A stretch of DNA of 21,546 nt, taken from an uncultured Lachnospiraceae bacterium. Its GTDB lineage: Bacteria > Bacillota > Clostridia > Lachnospirales > Lachnospiraceae. This document shows positions 9,375 to 17,106 of the stretch, in pieces. The first letter of the stretch is position 1, and each line of letters starts with the position of its first letter. Where the stretch lies: contig CARQVR010000060.1 in the NCBI GenBank assembly GCA_949051815.1, forward strand, positions 1-21,546, given 5' to 3'. The notes beneath the pieces are model-generated. The model worked only from the letters and a program-made list of their open reading frames with translations, did no database searches and was not told the origin of the DNA. The translations under genes and the position numbers were made by a program.

Positions 9375-9412
9375 GCGAAACCTAATTAATACAGTGTGTT
9401 GAGAGGTTTCGC
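9375..9412 (+). repeat. Perfect 9-bp inverted repeat in the mutS-mutL gap
   Basis: GCGAAACCT (9375-9383) and AGGTTTCGC (9404-9412) are perfect inverted copies separated by 20 AT-rich bases. The hairpin begins five bases after the mutS stop codon. No T-run follows, so it is not a convincing terminator. The complement of the right arm reads ATTGCGAAAC with its neighbours, which also occurs in the terminal repeat of the element at 12823-13048. Confidence 0.6.
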
Positions 9413-9455
9413 AATTTCATGTACCGCTTTAGAATACTGTGAGGAAAAGGAAGCC

Positions 9456-11495
9456 GTGGCGAAAATAAATATTTTAGACAACCAGACCATAGACAAGATC
9501 GCTGCCGGGGAGGTGGTGGAGCGGCCGGCCAGCGTGGTGAAGGAGCTGGTGGAGAATGCCATCGACGCGGGCGCGGACGCCGTTACGGTGGAGATCAGGG
9601 ACGGCGGCACGAGCCTGATCCGGGTGACCGACAACGGCGACGGCATTGAGAAGTCGCAGGTGGAGAACGCTTTTCTGCGTCATGCCACAAGCAAGATTTC
9701 CTCCGCCGATGATTTGACCAGACTGGTCAGCCTTGGATTCCGGGGGGAGGCTCTTGCCAGCATTGCGGCGGTGGCGCAGGTGGAGCTGATCACCAAGACG
9801 CCGGAGGAGCTGACGGGCATCCGCTATTTGATCGAGGGAGGCGTGGAGAAGGAGCGGGATGAGATCGGTGCGCCAGGAGGGACGACTTTGCTTGTGCGGA
9901 ATCTTTTTTATAATACGCCGCCCCGCAAAAAGTTTCTGAAACAGCCGAGGACGGAAGGTTCCTATGTGGCGGACCTGATGGAACATATGGCCATGTCAAA
10001 CCCGCAGGTTTCCTTTAAATTCCTGCTGAACGGCCAGAACAAATTCTATACCACAGGCAGCGGTGATCTGCGGGAGATTGTCTATCGTATATACGGGAAG
10101 GACATAGCCGGCGCCCTCACGGATTTCCGGTTTGAGCAGGAGGGAATGACGGTGACGGGGCTTTTGGGAAAGCCTGTGATCAACCGGTCGAACCGCTCTT
10201 ATGAGATCTTTTATATCAACGGCAGATATATCCGCAGCACCTTGATCAGCAAGGCGGTGGAGGAGGGCTATCGGGAATATCTGATGCAGCACAAGTTTCC
10301 GTTCTGCATCCTGCATTTTCAGATCGATACGGAGAAGATCGACGTGAACGTCCACCCTTCCAAGATGGAGGTGCGGATTGCGGACGGACCGGTCTTTTAC
10401 GAGACGGTGCGGGAAGCGGTGGAGAAAGCGCTGCGGGAGAAAGAAATGATTCCCGAGGTGATCTTGTCCGATCCGGAAAAGAAAGAACCGAAGGCGGCGA
10501 AAAGCGGCGGTCGGGCAAAGGAGACGGCGCCGGAGCCGTTTGAGGAGAGAAGGATCGCACGGTCCTTTCAAAAGCCGGACGTACATGGGGCGGAAATGCC
10601 GCTTTCCGGACAGCCGGAGCAGACAGCGTCGATCCGGGCGATCTACGAGAAAAGCCGTCCCGCGGAGGCGAACGTGCTCAGGCAGACGACGGCCTGTTAT
10701 GCCGGTGCCAGGGGGAATACGGCTGCAGAGGGAAATCTGTTCCCGCCAGAAGAACACGCAGGAAAAACCGGGAAAGACGAAACATCCGGGAAAACCGGGG
10801 ATATCGGAAAAACCGGGGATGCCGGAAAAGCCGGAGATATCGGAAAAGCCGGGGATGCCGGACAGAAACCGGAACAGATGACCATGTTTGATGACAAAAT
10901 TCTCTCGGAGAAGGCAAAGGAGCGCTATGAGATCATCGGACAGCTCTTTGAGACATACTGGTTAATTTCCTATCAGGATAAGCTGCTGATCGTGGATCAG
11001 CACGCCGCCCACGAGAAGGTCAGATATGAGCGGCTGATGCGGCATTTCAGAGAGAAGGAGGCTGCCTCCCAGAATATCAACCCGCCCATGATTGTGACCT
11101 TAAACAATCAGGAGAAGGAATGCCTGCTAAGTCATATGGAGGATTTTGCGGCGCTTGGTTTTGTGATTGAGGAGTTTGGCGGAAATGACTACGCGATACG
11201 GGGTGTTCCGCTGGATCTGTACGGGTATACCGGAGGCACGTTCTTTTATGAAATACTGGATGAGCTGGGGGCAGACGTGATGACAGGCCCGCCGGAGAGC
11301 GTCCGCAGCCGTATCGCCACCATGGCCTGCAAGGCGTCCGTCAGGGGCAATATGCATATGAGCCGTCAGGAAATGGAGGCGCTGATTGACGAGCTTCTTA
11401 CGCTGGACAATCCTTATAATTGTCCTCACGGCAGACCGACGCTCATTTCCATGAGTAAGCAGGAGCTTGAGAAAAAGTTTAAGCGGATCGTATAA
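9456..11495 (+). CDS. mutL: DNA mismatch repair protein MutL (endonuclease type)
   Basis: 679 residues. The N-terminal GHKL ATPase shows LVENAIDAGA (E33, N34), DNGDGI (59-64), FRGEAL (95-100) and NTPPRKKFL. The C-terminal domain carries the endonuclease motif DQHAxxExxxxE at D514-E525 and CPHGRP near the end, so this is a nicking MutL, as expected in bacteria lacking MutH. The start is GTG 9456 (read MAKINILDNQTIDKIAAGEV), with AAAGG at 9446-9450; the frame is open 20 codons further up, but that sequence does not look like MutL. The linker holds hexapeptide repeats (445-468) and a QMTMF sequence (474-478) that resembles a clamp-binding motif. It works with MutS encoded just upstream. Confidence 0.96.
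   Translation: MAKINILDNQTIDKIAAGEVVERPASVVKELVENAIDAGADAVTVEIRDGGTSLIRVTDNGDGIEKSQVENAFLRHATSKISSADDLTRLVSLGFRGEALASIAAVAQVELITKTPEELTGIRYLIEGGVEKERDEIGAPGGTTLLVRNLFYNTPPRKKFLKQPRTEGSYVADLMEHMAMSNPQVSFKFLLNGQNKFYTTGSGDLREIVYRIYGKDIAGALTDFRFEQEGMTVTGLLGKPVINRSNRSYEIFYINGRYIRSTLISKAVEEGYREYLMQHKFPFCILHFQIDTEKIDVNVHPSKMEVRIADGPVFYETVREAVEKALREKEMIPEVILSDPEKKEPKAAKSGGRAKETAPEPFEERRIARSFQKPDVHGAEMPLSGQPEQTASIRAIYEKSRPAEANVLRQTTACYAGARGNTAAEGNLFPPEEHAGKTGKDETSGKTGDIGKTGDAGKAGDIGKAGDAGQKPEQMTMFDDKILSEKAKERYEIIGQLFETYWLISYQDKLLIVDQHAAHEKVRYERLMRHFREKEAASQNINPPMIVTLNNQEKECLLSHMEDFAALGFVIEEFGGNDYAIRGVPLDLYGYTGGTFFYEILDELGADVMTGPPESVRSRIATMACKASVRGNMHMSRQEMEALIDELLTLDNPYNCPHGRPTLISMSKQELEKKFKRIV
10788..10859 (+). 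repeat. Four in-frame 18-bp repeats in the MutL linker
   Basis: Four consecutive 18-base units (10788-10805, 10806-10823, 10824-10841, 10842-10859) encode GKTGDI, GKTGDA, GKAGDI and GKAGDA (residues 445-468). A diverged unit encoding GKTGKD lies at 10761-10778. Units alternate in their last codon, which suggests a 36-bp duplication of a two-unit block. They lie in the flexible linker between the ATPase and endonuclease domains, where length change keeps the frame. Confidence 0.9.
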
Positions 11496-11524
11496 GTATG
11501 TGAAAACCAGGTGTATGTGAAAAC
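11496..11524 (+). repeat. Short direct repeat ahead of miaA
   Basis: GTATGTGAAAAC occurs at 11496-11507 and 11513-11524, a period of 17, starting immediately after the mutL stop. No function is evident. Confidence 0.55.
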
Positions 11525-11575
11525 TGAGTGCATACGAAATCCGGTGCAGAGAAGTTCAGGAGGAAACGCAGAGGA

Positions 11576-12544
11576 ATGGAAGGAAATGGGCAGACGGAAA
11601 AAAGACCGCTTGTGATTTTGACCGGTCCGACGGCGGTGGGAAAGACGGCGCTATCCATCGCCCTTGCGAAAGCCATAGGCGGGGAAATTATCTCCGCCGA
11701 TTCCATGCAGGCATACCGCCGTATGGATATCGGTTCGGCCAAGATTACGCCGCAGGAGATGGACGGTGTGCCCCATCATCTGATTGACGTGCTGGAGCCG
11801 GATCAGGAATGCAACGTGGTGGTGTTTCAGAAACTGGCGAAACAGGCGGCGGAGGAGATTTATGGCCGGGGCCATATTCCCATTGTGGTGGGCGGCACCG
11901 GTTTTTATATTCAGGCTTTGCTGTATGACATAGATTTTACGGAAAACGATGAGGACACTGCGCTCAGACAGTCGCTTGAGGAACAGGCGCGCAGGGAAGG
12001 GGCATCGGCTATCTATGAAAGGCTGCGCGCGGTGGATCCGGAATCCTGTGAAAGCATTCACGAAAACAACATCAAGCGGGTGATCCGCGCCATAGAGTTT
12101 TATGAAAAGACGGGCAAAAAGATTTCCGAACATAACAGGGAGCAGCGCCAGAATGTCTCCCCCTATCGCTTCGCTTATTTTGTGCTGACCGACAGCAGGG
12201 AGCGGCTTTACCGGAGAATTGACGAGAGGGTAGACCTGATGATGGCGCAGGGGCTGGAGGCGGAAGTGCGCGCCCTGCGGGAAGAGGGATGCCGGCGGGA
12301 GATGGTGTCCATGCAGGGACTCGGCTACAAAGAGCTTTTGTCTTATCTGGAAGGGGAAATTTCTCTGGAAGAGGCTGTTTACCTGATAAAACGGGACACC
12401 AGACATTTTGCGAAAAGACAGCTCACCTGGTTTCGGCGCGAAAAAGAGGTAATTTGGATAGATAAAACCGTTTTTGACTATGACAGTCAAAACATATTGA
12501 CATTCATGCAGGATTTCCTGCGCGAAAAAGGTATGATCCTGTAA
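11576..12544 (+). CDS. miaA: tRNA dimethylallyltransferase MiaA
   Basis: 322-residue isopentenyl-tRNA transferase that adds a dimethylallyl group to N6 of A37. Motifs: P-loop GPTAVGKT at 17-24, SADSMQAYR (40-48) with the catalytic Asp42, VVGGTGFYIQALL, NNIKRVIRAIEFYEKTGKKISE, and a C-terminal RHFAKRQLTWFRRE typical of the tRNA-binding part. The start is ATG 11576. AGGAGG at 11558-11563 is 12 bases upstream, rather far, while AGAGGA directly abuts the start; the open frame begins at 11528 but those residues do not fit the family. It supplies the substrate for MiaB (5255-6730). A gene-free gap follows. Confidence 0.95.
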   Translation: MEGNGQTEKRPLVILTGPTAVGKTALSIALAKAIGGEIISADSMQAYRRMDIGSAKITPQEMDGVPHHLIDVLEPDQECNVVVFQKLAKQAAEEIYGRGHIPIVVGGTGFYIQALLYDIDFTENDEDTALRQSLEEQARREGASAIYERLRAVDPESCESIHENNIKRVIRAIEFYEKTGKKISEHNREQRQNVSPYRFAYFVLTDSRERLYRRIDERVDLMMAQGLEAEVRALREEGCRREMVSMQGLGYKELLSYLEGEISLEEAVYLIKRDTRHFAKRQLTWFRREKEVIWIDKTVFDYDSQNILTFMQDFLREKGMIL

Positions 12545-12822
12545 GGATATGTCAAATGCGGATGAAATGTGGGTTTTTCGGACAAAAAGAACAGAAAAAA
12601 CGCGAAAATCCGATTTTATAAATTGTGTTATTTGGGATAGATTGTGTTATTGAACTTAAAAATGTTTGTAATATATCAGTATATGGTAAAAATATAGATG
12701 GGAAGAGAGACGAAAAGCAGGAGAATGCAGGAAAATAAATAGGTGGAAATGCTGATTTTACAGGGGTTTTTGCAGTAATAATGCAAAGAAACGCAAAATG
12801 GGTGTGCAAAATAGACAAAGGC
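12545..12822. other. AT-rich gene-free stretch after miaA
   Basis: This stretch is visibly richer in A and T than the flanking genes. It contains two copies of ATTGTGTTATT at 12622-12632 and 12641-12651 (period 19), and weak A/T-only inverted repeats. I see no convincing gene, promoter or terminator: the 34-codon frame at 12549-12653 has no usable ribosome site, and the minus-strand open frame is low complexity. It may be the 3' end of the miaA transcript plus decayed sequence. Confidence 0.5.
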
Positions 12823-13048
12823 CAGGTCATTGCGAAACTCCTTTAAGGTTGTTGAATCTGCACAAATAGCATAATCAACGCAGACACGCTTTCGCTCCGT
12901 TCCAAACGCAGCGGCGCTAGGCTCGAAAAAACCTCGCCAAGTGCCGGCAGTTTTAATCCGAAGGATTTAAACACTTTACAAGGGTCTGCTTATAATTATG
13001 CTATTTGCGCAATTAAAGCTGCGATATAAAGAGTTTTGCAATGACCTG
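12823..13048. mobile_element. 226-bp MITE-like element with long imperfect inverted ends
   Basis: The ends are inverted copies: 12823-12843 (begins CAGGTCATTGCGAAACTC) against 13028-13048, 21 positions with two differences. Two more nested pairs follow: 12860-12875 with 12995-13010 (16 positions, one mismatch) and GCAGAC 12880-12885 with GTCTGC 12984-12989. Inside are a hairpin near 12911-12948 (GGCGCT against AGTGCC, A-rich tip) and AATCC-GAA-GGATT at 12955-12967. There is no coding capacity for a transposase. No clear target-site duplication flanks it. A non-autonomous MITE-type repeat is the best reading; a large structured RNA is the alternative. Confidence 0.65.
12968..12996 (+). promoter_or_regulatory. 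Candidate promoter inside the inverted-repeat element
   Basis: A perfect -10 box TATAAT lies at 12991-12996 with TAAACA (four of six matches to TTGACA) at 12968-12973, a 17-base spacer. Transcription would start near 13003 and read into the PLP enzyme gene at 13081. Because the boxes lie inside the repeat, the element may supply this gene's promoter. Read by eye only. Confidence 0.45.
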
Positions 13049-13080
13049 AATACAAAGACAGAAGAAAGATGGAGGTAAAT

Positions 13081-14364
13081 ATGACAGAGCTTGAGAGCAT
13101 GTATAAGGAGTGCGGCATATCGGAGGCAGTATACCGTTTCGGGGATGAGATTCTGGCATCCCTTCGGGAACGGTTCCGGCAGATTGATGAAAATGCCGAG
13201 TATAACCAGCTCAAAGTAATAAAGGCTATGCAGAGGGCAGGTGTCAGCGAGGCGTGTCTTCTTGGCACCACAGGCTACGGCTACAATGATCTTGGGCGGG
13301 ACACGCTGGAGAAGGTGTACGCCGATGTATTCCGGACGGAAGATGCGCTGGTGCGTCCCCAGATTACCTGCGGCACCCATGCGCTGGCTCTTGCGCTGAT
13401 GAGCAATCTGCGGCCCGGAGACGAGCTTTTATCCCCGGTTGGAAAGCCCTATGATACGCTGGAGGAGGTGATCGGCATCCGCCCTTCCAGAGGCTCTCTT
13501 GCGGAGTACGGCATTACTTACAGACAGGTGGATCTGATGCCGGACGGGGGCTTCGACTATGAGGGAATCCGCGCCGCCATAAATGAAAAAACCCGACTTG
13601 TCACCATACAGCGTTCCAAAGGCTATCAGACGAGGCCGACGCTGTCCGTTGCCCGCATTGGAGAGCTGATTTCTTTTGTGAAACGGATCAGGCCGGATGT
13701 TCTTGTGATGGTGGATAACTGTTACGGGGAGTTTGTGGAGACGACGGAGCCGTCCGAAGTAGGCGCGGATATGGTGGTCGGCTCTCTCATCAAGAATCCG
13801 GGCGGCGGCCTTGCCCCCATCGGCGGCTATATTGCAGGGAAACGGGAATGTGTGGAGAATGCGGCCTGTCGTCTGACTTCCCCCGGACTGGCTAAGGAGG
13901 TGGGCGCTTCCCTTGGCGTACTTCCCGCTTTCTATCAGGGGCTTTTCCTTGCGCCCACGGTGACGGCTTCCGCCTTAAAAGGCGCAATATTTGCGGCGAA
14001 TATTTATGAAAAGCTTGGATTTGCGGTGGTGCCGGACGGTTTGGAGAGCCGTCATGACATCATTCAGGCCGTGACATTCGGTTCTCCGGAGGGGGTGATC
14101 GCTTTTTGCGAGGGCATACAGGCGGCGGCACCGGTGGACAGCTTCGTGAAGCCGGAACCCTGGGATATGCCCGGCTACGATTCCAAGGTGATAATGGCGG
14201 CAGGCGCCTTTGTTTCCGGCTCCTCCATAGAACTTTCCGCGGACGGCCCCATCGCGCCTCCCTACGCGGTTTACTTCCAGGGCGGTCTGACCTTTCCCCA
14301 CGCGAAGCTCGGCATCTTAAAGAGTCTGCAGAATCTGGCGGATCGCGGAATATGCCGTGTCTGA
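13081..14364 (+). CDS. Methionine gamma-lyase / aluminium-resistance family PLP enzyme (YnbB-like)
   Basis: 427-residue fold-type I PLP enzyme of the family annotated as methionine gamma-lyase family or aluminium resistance protein (B. subtilis YnbB). Visible features are TTGYGYNDLGRDTLEKVYA (63-81), CGTHALALAL (97-106), VMVDNCYGEF with D212 as the likely pyridine-N ligand, and GSLIKNPGGG with K238 as the likely PLP lysine. Its usual reaction would be C-S bond cleavage of a sulfur amino acid, but the substrate is not established for this family. The start is ATG 13081, five bases after GGAGG (13071-13075); ATG 13069 overlaps that site and is less likely. Linkage to miaA is common in Firmicutes; here the two are separated by a gap carrying the repeat element and a candidate promoter. 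Confidence 0.88.
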   Translation: MTELESMYKECGISEAVYRFGDEILASLRERFRQIDENAEYNQLKVIKAMQRAGVSEACLLGTTGYGYNDLGRDTLEKVYADVFRTEDALVRPQITCGTHALALALMSNLRPGDELLSPVGKPYDTLEEVIGIRPSRGSLAEYGITYRQVDLMPDGGFDYEGIRAAINEKTRLVTIQRSKGYQTRPTLSVARIGELISFVKRIRPDVLVMVDNCYGEFVETTEPSEVGADMVVGSLIKNPGGGLAPIGGYIAGKRECVENAACRLTSPGLAKEVGASLGVLPAFYQGLFLAPTVTASALKGAIFAANIYEKLGFAVVPDGLESRHDIIQAVTFGSPEGVIAFCEGIQAAAPVDSFVKPEPWDMPGYDSKVIMAAGAFVSGSSIELSADGPIAPPYAVYFQGGLTFPHAKLGILKSLQNLADRGICRV

Positions 14365-14385
14365 TGGAAAAAATTTCTTTTTTTA

Positions 14386-14414
14386 TGTACATCAAAATCC
14401 GATTGTGTTAAAAT
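14386..14414 (+). promoter_or_regulatory. Candidate promoter for the radC-mre-min operon
   Basis: TGTACA (14386-14391, four of six matches) and TAAAAT (14409-14414, five of six) are separated by 17 bases, with TG two bases before the -10 box. The predicted start of transcription is near 14421, about 60 bases ahead of radC. Genes from here to the window end are closely spaced on the same strand. Confidence 0.5.
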
Positions 14415-14482
14415 GAGCGTTGGGGAATATACCGCATGATCTGACCGTACTTTTGGAGAGAAGCTGTCGGGAAAGAGACTGC

Positions 14483-15208
14483 ATGAAAACAGCAAAGTGT
14501 GAGAACAATGAGTATTACAGGCAGCAAAATCTTCCATTTGAGAAATTTGCCGCCTTCGGGAGCGGGAGCCTGACGGATTCGGAGCTTCTGGCGATCCTCC
14601 TTAGGACGGGCAAAAAGGGCATGAGCGCGAGGGAGCTGGGTGAGCGGGTGCTGTCCCGGACTGCCCGATACGGAAACGGTCTTTTGGGGCTGTACCACAT
14701 ATCCGTGAAGGAATTGCAGAAGATTGAGGGAATCGGCGAGGTGAAAGCGGTTCAGCTTAAGGCAATCGCTGAATTTGCAAAGAGAATGGCCAGTGCAAAG
14801 GCAAAGAGCGGGCTTTCTTTTCACGATCCCTATTCGGTTGCGGACTACTACATGGAGCGGTTCCGTCACGAGAGCGTGGAGCATATCCTGCTTTTGCTTC
14901 TGGATTCGGGATATCATCTGATCGGTGAGGAAGAACTGTCCAAGGGCACGGTAAACGCTGCCATCTTATCGCCCAGAGAGGTGTTTGTACAGGCTTTCCG
15001 GAACGGTGCGGCAGGCATTATGCTTCTGCACAACCATCCGGGCGGAAATCCTGTCCCGAGCGAAAACGATCTTCTGGTCACGGAGCGGATCGGCCGGACG
15101 GGAGCGATGGCGGACATTCCGTTAGTCGACCATATTATTCTGGGAGACAACAATTATTTCAGTTTTAAAGAAAGCAAATTACTGACAGATATGTCAATTG
15201 AAATGTAA
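14483..15208 (+). CDS. radC: RadC family protein (JAMM/MPN+ domain)
   Basis: 241 residues. The N-terminal part holds LTDSELLAILLRTG (30-43) and a helix-hairpin-helix, IEGIGEVKAVQLKAIAEF (81-98). The C-terminal MPN+ domain has E133 and the metal motif HNHP...SEND, with H183, H185, S193 and D196, the residues of a JAMM metalloprotease-like site. Despite its name RadC is not clearly a repair protein and its substrate is unknown. The start is ATG 14483; a TTG at 14420 is in frame, but it would be upstream of the likely transcription start. In many Firmicutes radC precedes mreB, as here. It ends 21 bases before mreB. Confidence 0.92.
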   Translation: MKTAKCENNEYYRQQNLPFEKFAAFGSGSLTDSELLAILLRTGKKGMSARELGERVLSRTARYGNGLLGLYHISVKELQKIEGIGEVKAVQLKAIAEFAKRMASAKAKSGLSFHDPYSVADYYMERFRHESVEHILLLLLDSGYHLIGEEELSKGTVNAAILSPREVFVQAFRNGAAGIMLLHNHPGGNPVPSENDLLVTERIGRTGAMADIPLVDHIILGDNNYFSFKESKLLTDMSIEM

Positions 15209-15229
15209 AGAGAAAGGGGTACACTTACC

Positions 15230-16240
15230 TTGGCAAACAACGCATTTGGAATTGATCTTGGCACCAGCAATATCAAAATTTACAACCGCGCGGACGATGA
15301 AGTCTTCGTAGAAAAGAACATGATCGCTATCGAGAATAAAAAGACGCTTTTCGCATACGGCGACGCGGCTTTTGAGATGTACGAGAAGGCGCCAGGCAAC
15401 ATAAACATCACCTATCCTCTGAGTAACGGCGTGATTGCCGATATCCAGAATATGGAGACGCTTGTCAGGTATTTTCTGGGCGGTATGATGAAAAACAATA
15501 TCCGTCCCGCCGATTATTACATCGCCGTTCCGTGGGATGTGACGGAGGTGGAGAAGCGCGCCTTTAAGGATCTGATTAAGGAATCCAATGTGAAGGCCAG
15601 GAAGGTCATGGTGGTGGACAAGGCTGTGGCAGACGGACTCGGACTGGGCATTGACGTGAAAAATTCGCAGGGCGTGCTGGTTGTCAACGTGGGCTTTGAC
15701 ACGACGGAAATCTCGATTCTTTCGCTTGGAGGCATCGTATTAAGCCGTCTGATCAAAGTGGGCGGACGGAAGTTTGACGAGGCCATCAAGGCGGCGATCC
15801 GCCGTGAATACAGCCTGATTATCGGCGGAAAGACAGCCGAGGTCGTAAAGATATCCCTTCTTGATCTGGAAGACCAGAGAGCGGGCGCTGTCGTTTACGG
15901 CAGGGATATCGTGACGGGGCTTCCCGTGGAGAGGGAAATTCCCACCGCCCTTGTGGATGAGTGCCTGATCGAGCATTTTAATTCCATCATAGACAATATC
16001 AAAGTGATTCTGGAGCGTACCCCGCCGGAGCTTGCGGCGGATATCTACCGCCACGGCATTTATCTGACGGGCGGCGCTTCACAGGTGAGTAAGCTGGCGC
16101 AGCTTATGAGCAAAGGCACGGGTTTGCAGGTGAATGTCTCTGAAAATCCGGTGACCAGCGTGGCGCTCGGCCTTGCGAAAATCATCAAGGAAGAAAATTA
16201 TAAATCGGTTGCTTATGCGATAGAAGGAATGAGTAAATGA
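15230..16240 (+). CDS. mreB: Rod shape-determining protein MreB, divergent
   Basis: 336-residue actin-like protein of the elongasome, expected to form membrane-associated filaments that guide wall synthesis. The phosphate-1 loop IDLGTSN (8-14) is kept, as are LSLGGIVLSRLIKVGGRKFDEAI (partly, from 164), GRDIVTGLP and TPPELAADI. Elsewhere it departs from canonical MreB: the EEPMAAAIG segment reads DKAVADGLG (130-138), placing Lys131 where the catalytic Glu is expected, and VDIGGGTTEV reads VNVGFDTTEI (152-161), losing the phosphate-2 Asp. ATP hydrolysis may be weak or absent. The start is TTG 15230, with AAGGGG at 15214-15219. The gene overlaps mreC by four bases (ATGA), and its position before mreC and mreD supports the name. 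Confidence 0.88.
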   Translation: MANNAFGIDLGTSNIKIYNRADDEVFVEKNMIAIENKKTLFAYGDAAFEMYEKAPGNINITYPLSNGVIADIQNMETLVRYFLGGMMKNNIRPADYYIAVPWDVTEVEKRAFKDLIKESNVKARKVMVVDKAVADGLGLGIDVKNSQGVLVVNVGFDTTEISILSLGGIVLSRLIKVGGRKFDEAIKAAIRREYSLIIGGKTAEVVKISLLDLEDQRAGAVVYGRDIVTGLPVEREIPTALVDECLIEHFNSIIDNIKVILERTPPELAADIYRHGIYLTGGASQVSKLAQLMSKGTGLQVNVSENPVTSVALGLAKIIKEENYKSVAYAIEGMSK

Positions 16241-17106
16241 GTCCAATCGTCAAAAGAAAAGGAGAGAAATTTACGTTACCCGGTAAATATCTCCTTTTTA
16301 TTTTAACAATCCTCTGCACGGCATTGGTTCTGCTTACCTTTAACACCAAGGTGTTCAGCGGGCCTTTGTCTGCCGTTGCGGGATATATTGTGGTTCCCTT
16401 TGAGGAGGGGATCAGCGTGGTGGGAAGCTGGCTGTCCGGCCGCTCGGAGGAGCTTGTGCAGATCAGAGAGCTTCTGGCCCGGAACGAAGAGCTGAAAAAG
16501 CAGGTGGATGAGCTGACCATCGAAAATACCAGACTCCAGCAGGACCGCTATGAGCTGACCAATCTGCGGGAGCTGTACAGTCTGAATGCCCAGTATGACG
16601 AGTATGAAATGACGGGGGCGCGCATTATCGCCAGAGATTCCGGCAACTGGTTTTATTCTTTTGTGATCAATAAGGGTGCAAGCGACGGCATTGCCGTTGA
16701 TATGAATGTGATGGCCGGGAGCGGCCTGGTGGGGCGTGTAGTGGACGTCGGCCCCAACTGGGCGAAGGTGAAGTCCATCATTGCGGACGACTCCAATGTG
16801 AGCGCGATGGTGCTTGCCAGCGCCGACCACATGATCGTCTCCGGGAACCTGAAACTGTACGCTTCCGGCGTCATTGAGTTTGGGCAGCTTGTGGACAGCG
16901 ACGGGGTGGTAGTGGAGGGCGATAAGGTGGTTACCTCCGATATCAGCGATAAATATCTGCCGGGCATTCTGATTGGTTATATCAACACCATCACTCCTGA
17001 TGCGAACAATCTGACCAAGTCCGGATACATAACCCCGGCCGTGGATTTTGAGCATCTGGAGGAGGTTTTGGTGATCCGGCAGTTGAAACAGACTATCCCA
17101 GAATGA
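16237..17106 (+). CDS. mreC: Rod shape-determining protein MreC
   Basis: 289-residue bitopic membrane protein that links MreB and MreD to the wall synthases. A short basic N terminus is followed by one membrane segment (about 17-36), a coiled coil (about 72-115, rich in E, K, L and R) that mediates dimerisation, and an extracellular beta-barrel pair (about 120-280) with GASDGI, GLVGRV and GDKVVTSDIS, typical of MreC. ATG 16237 overlaps the mreB stop as ATGA, indicating coupled translation. The final codon and stop (GAATGA, 17101-17106) form part of the 5' arm of the structured element that follows, so an insertion may have reset the C terminus. Confidence 0.94.
   Translation: MSPIVKRKGEKFTLPGKYLLFILTILCTALVLLTFNTKVFSGPLSAVAGYIVVPFEEGISVVGSWLSGRSEELVQIRELLARNEELKKQVDELTIENTRLQQDRYELTNLRELYSLNAQYDEYEMTGARIIARDSGNWFYSFVINKGASDGIAVDMNVMAGSGLVGRVVDVGPNWAKVKSIIADDSNVSAMVLASADHMIVSGNLKLYASGVIEFGQLVDSDGVVVEGDKVVTSDISDKYLPGILIGYINTITPDANNLTKSGYITPAVDFEHLEEVLVIRQLKQTIPE

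Noticed and set aside
11551..11563. AGTTCAGGAGG shared with the region before the Asp23 gene (12-21)
   Set aside because: The shared part is mostly a ribosome binding site; a few extra matching bases are not significant.
12549..12653. 34-codon plus-strand frame right after miaA
   Set aside because: No properly spaced ribosome site, no membrane or domain pattern, and it sits in AT-rich gene-free sequence.
12552..12830. Minus-strand 92-codon open frame in the gap after miaA
   Set aside because: It begins inside the terminal repeat of the MITE-like element, has low-complexity Phe/Ser/Pro/Ile composition and no recognisable motif; an AT-rich stretch gives this by chance.
14365..14390. Possible terminator after the PLP enzyme gene
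   Set aside because: There is a T-rich run, but the only inverted repeat is A/T-only (AAAAAA with TTTTTT), too weak to call an intrinsic terminator.
14420..14482. TTG start extending radC by 21 residues
   Set aside because: The likely promoter places the transcription start at about this base, leaving no ribosome site, and family similarity starts after ATG 14483.
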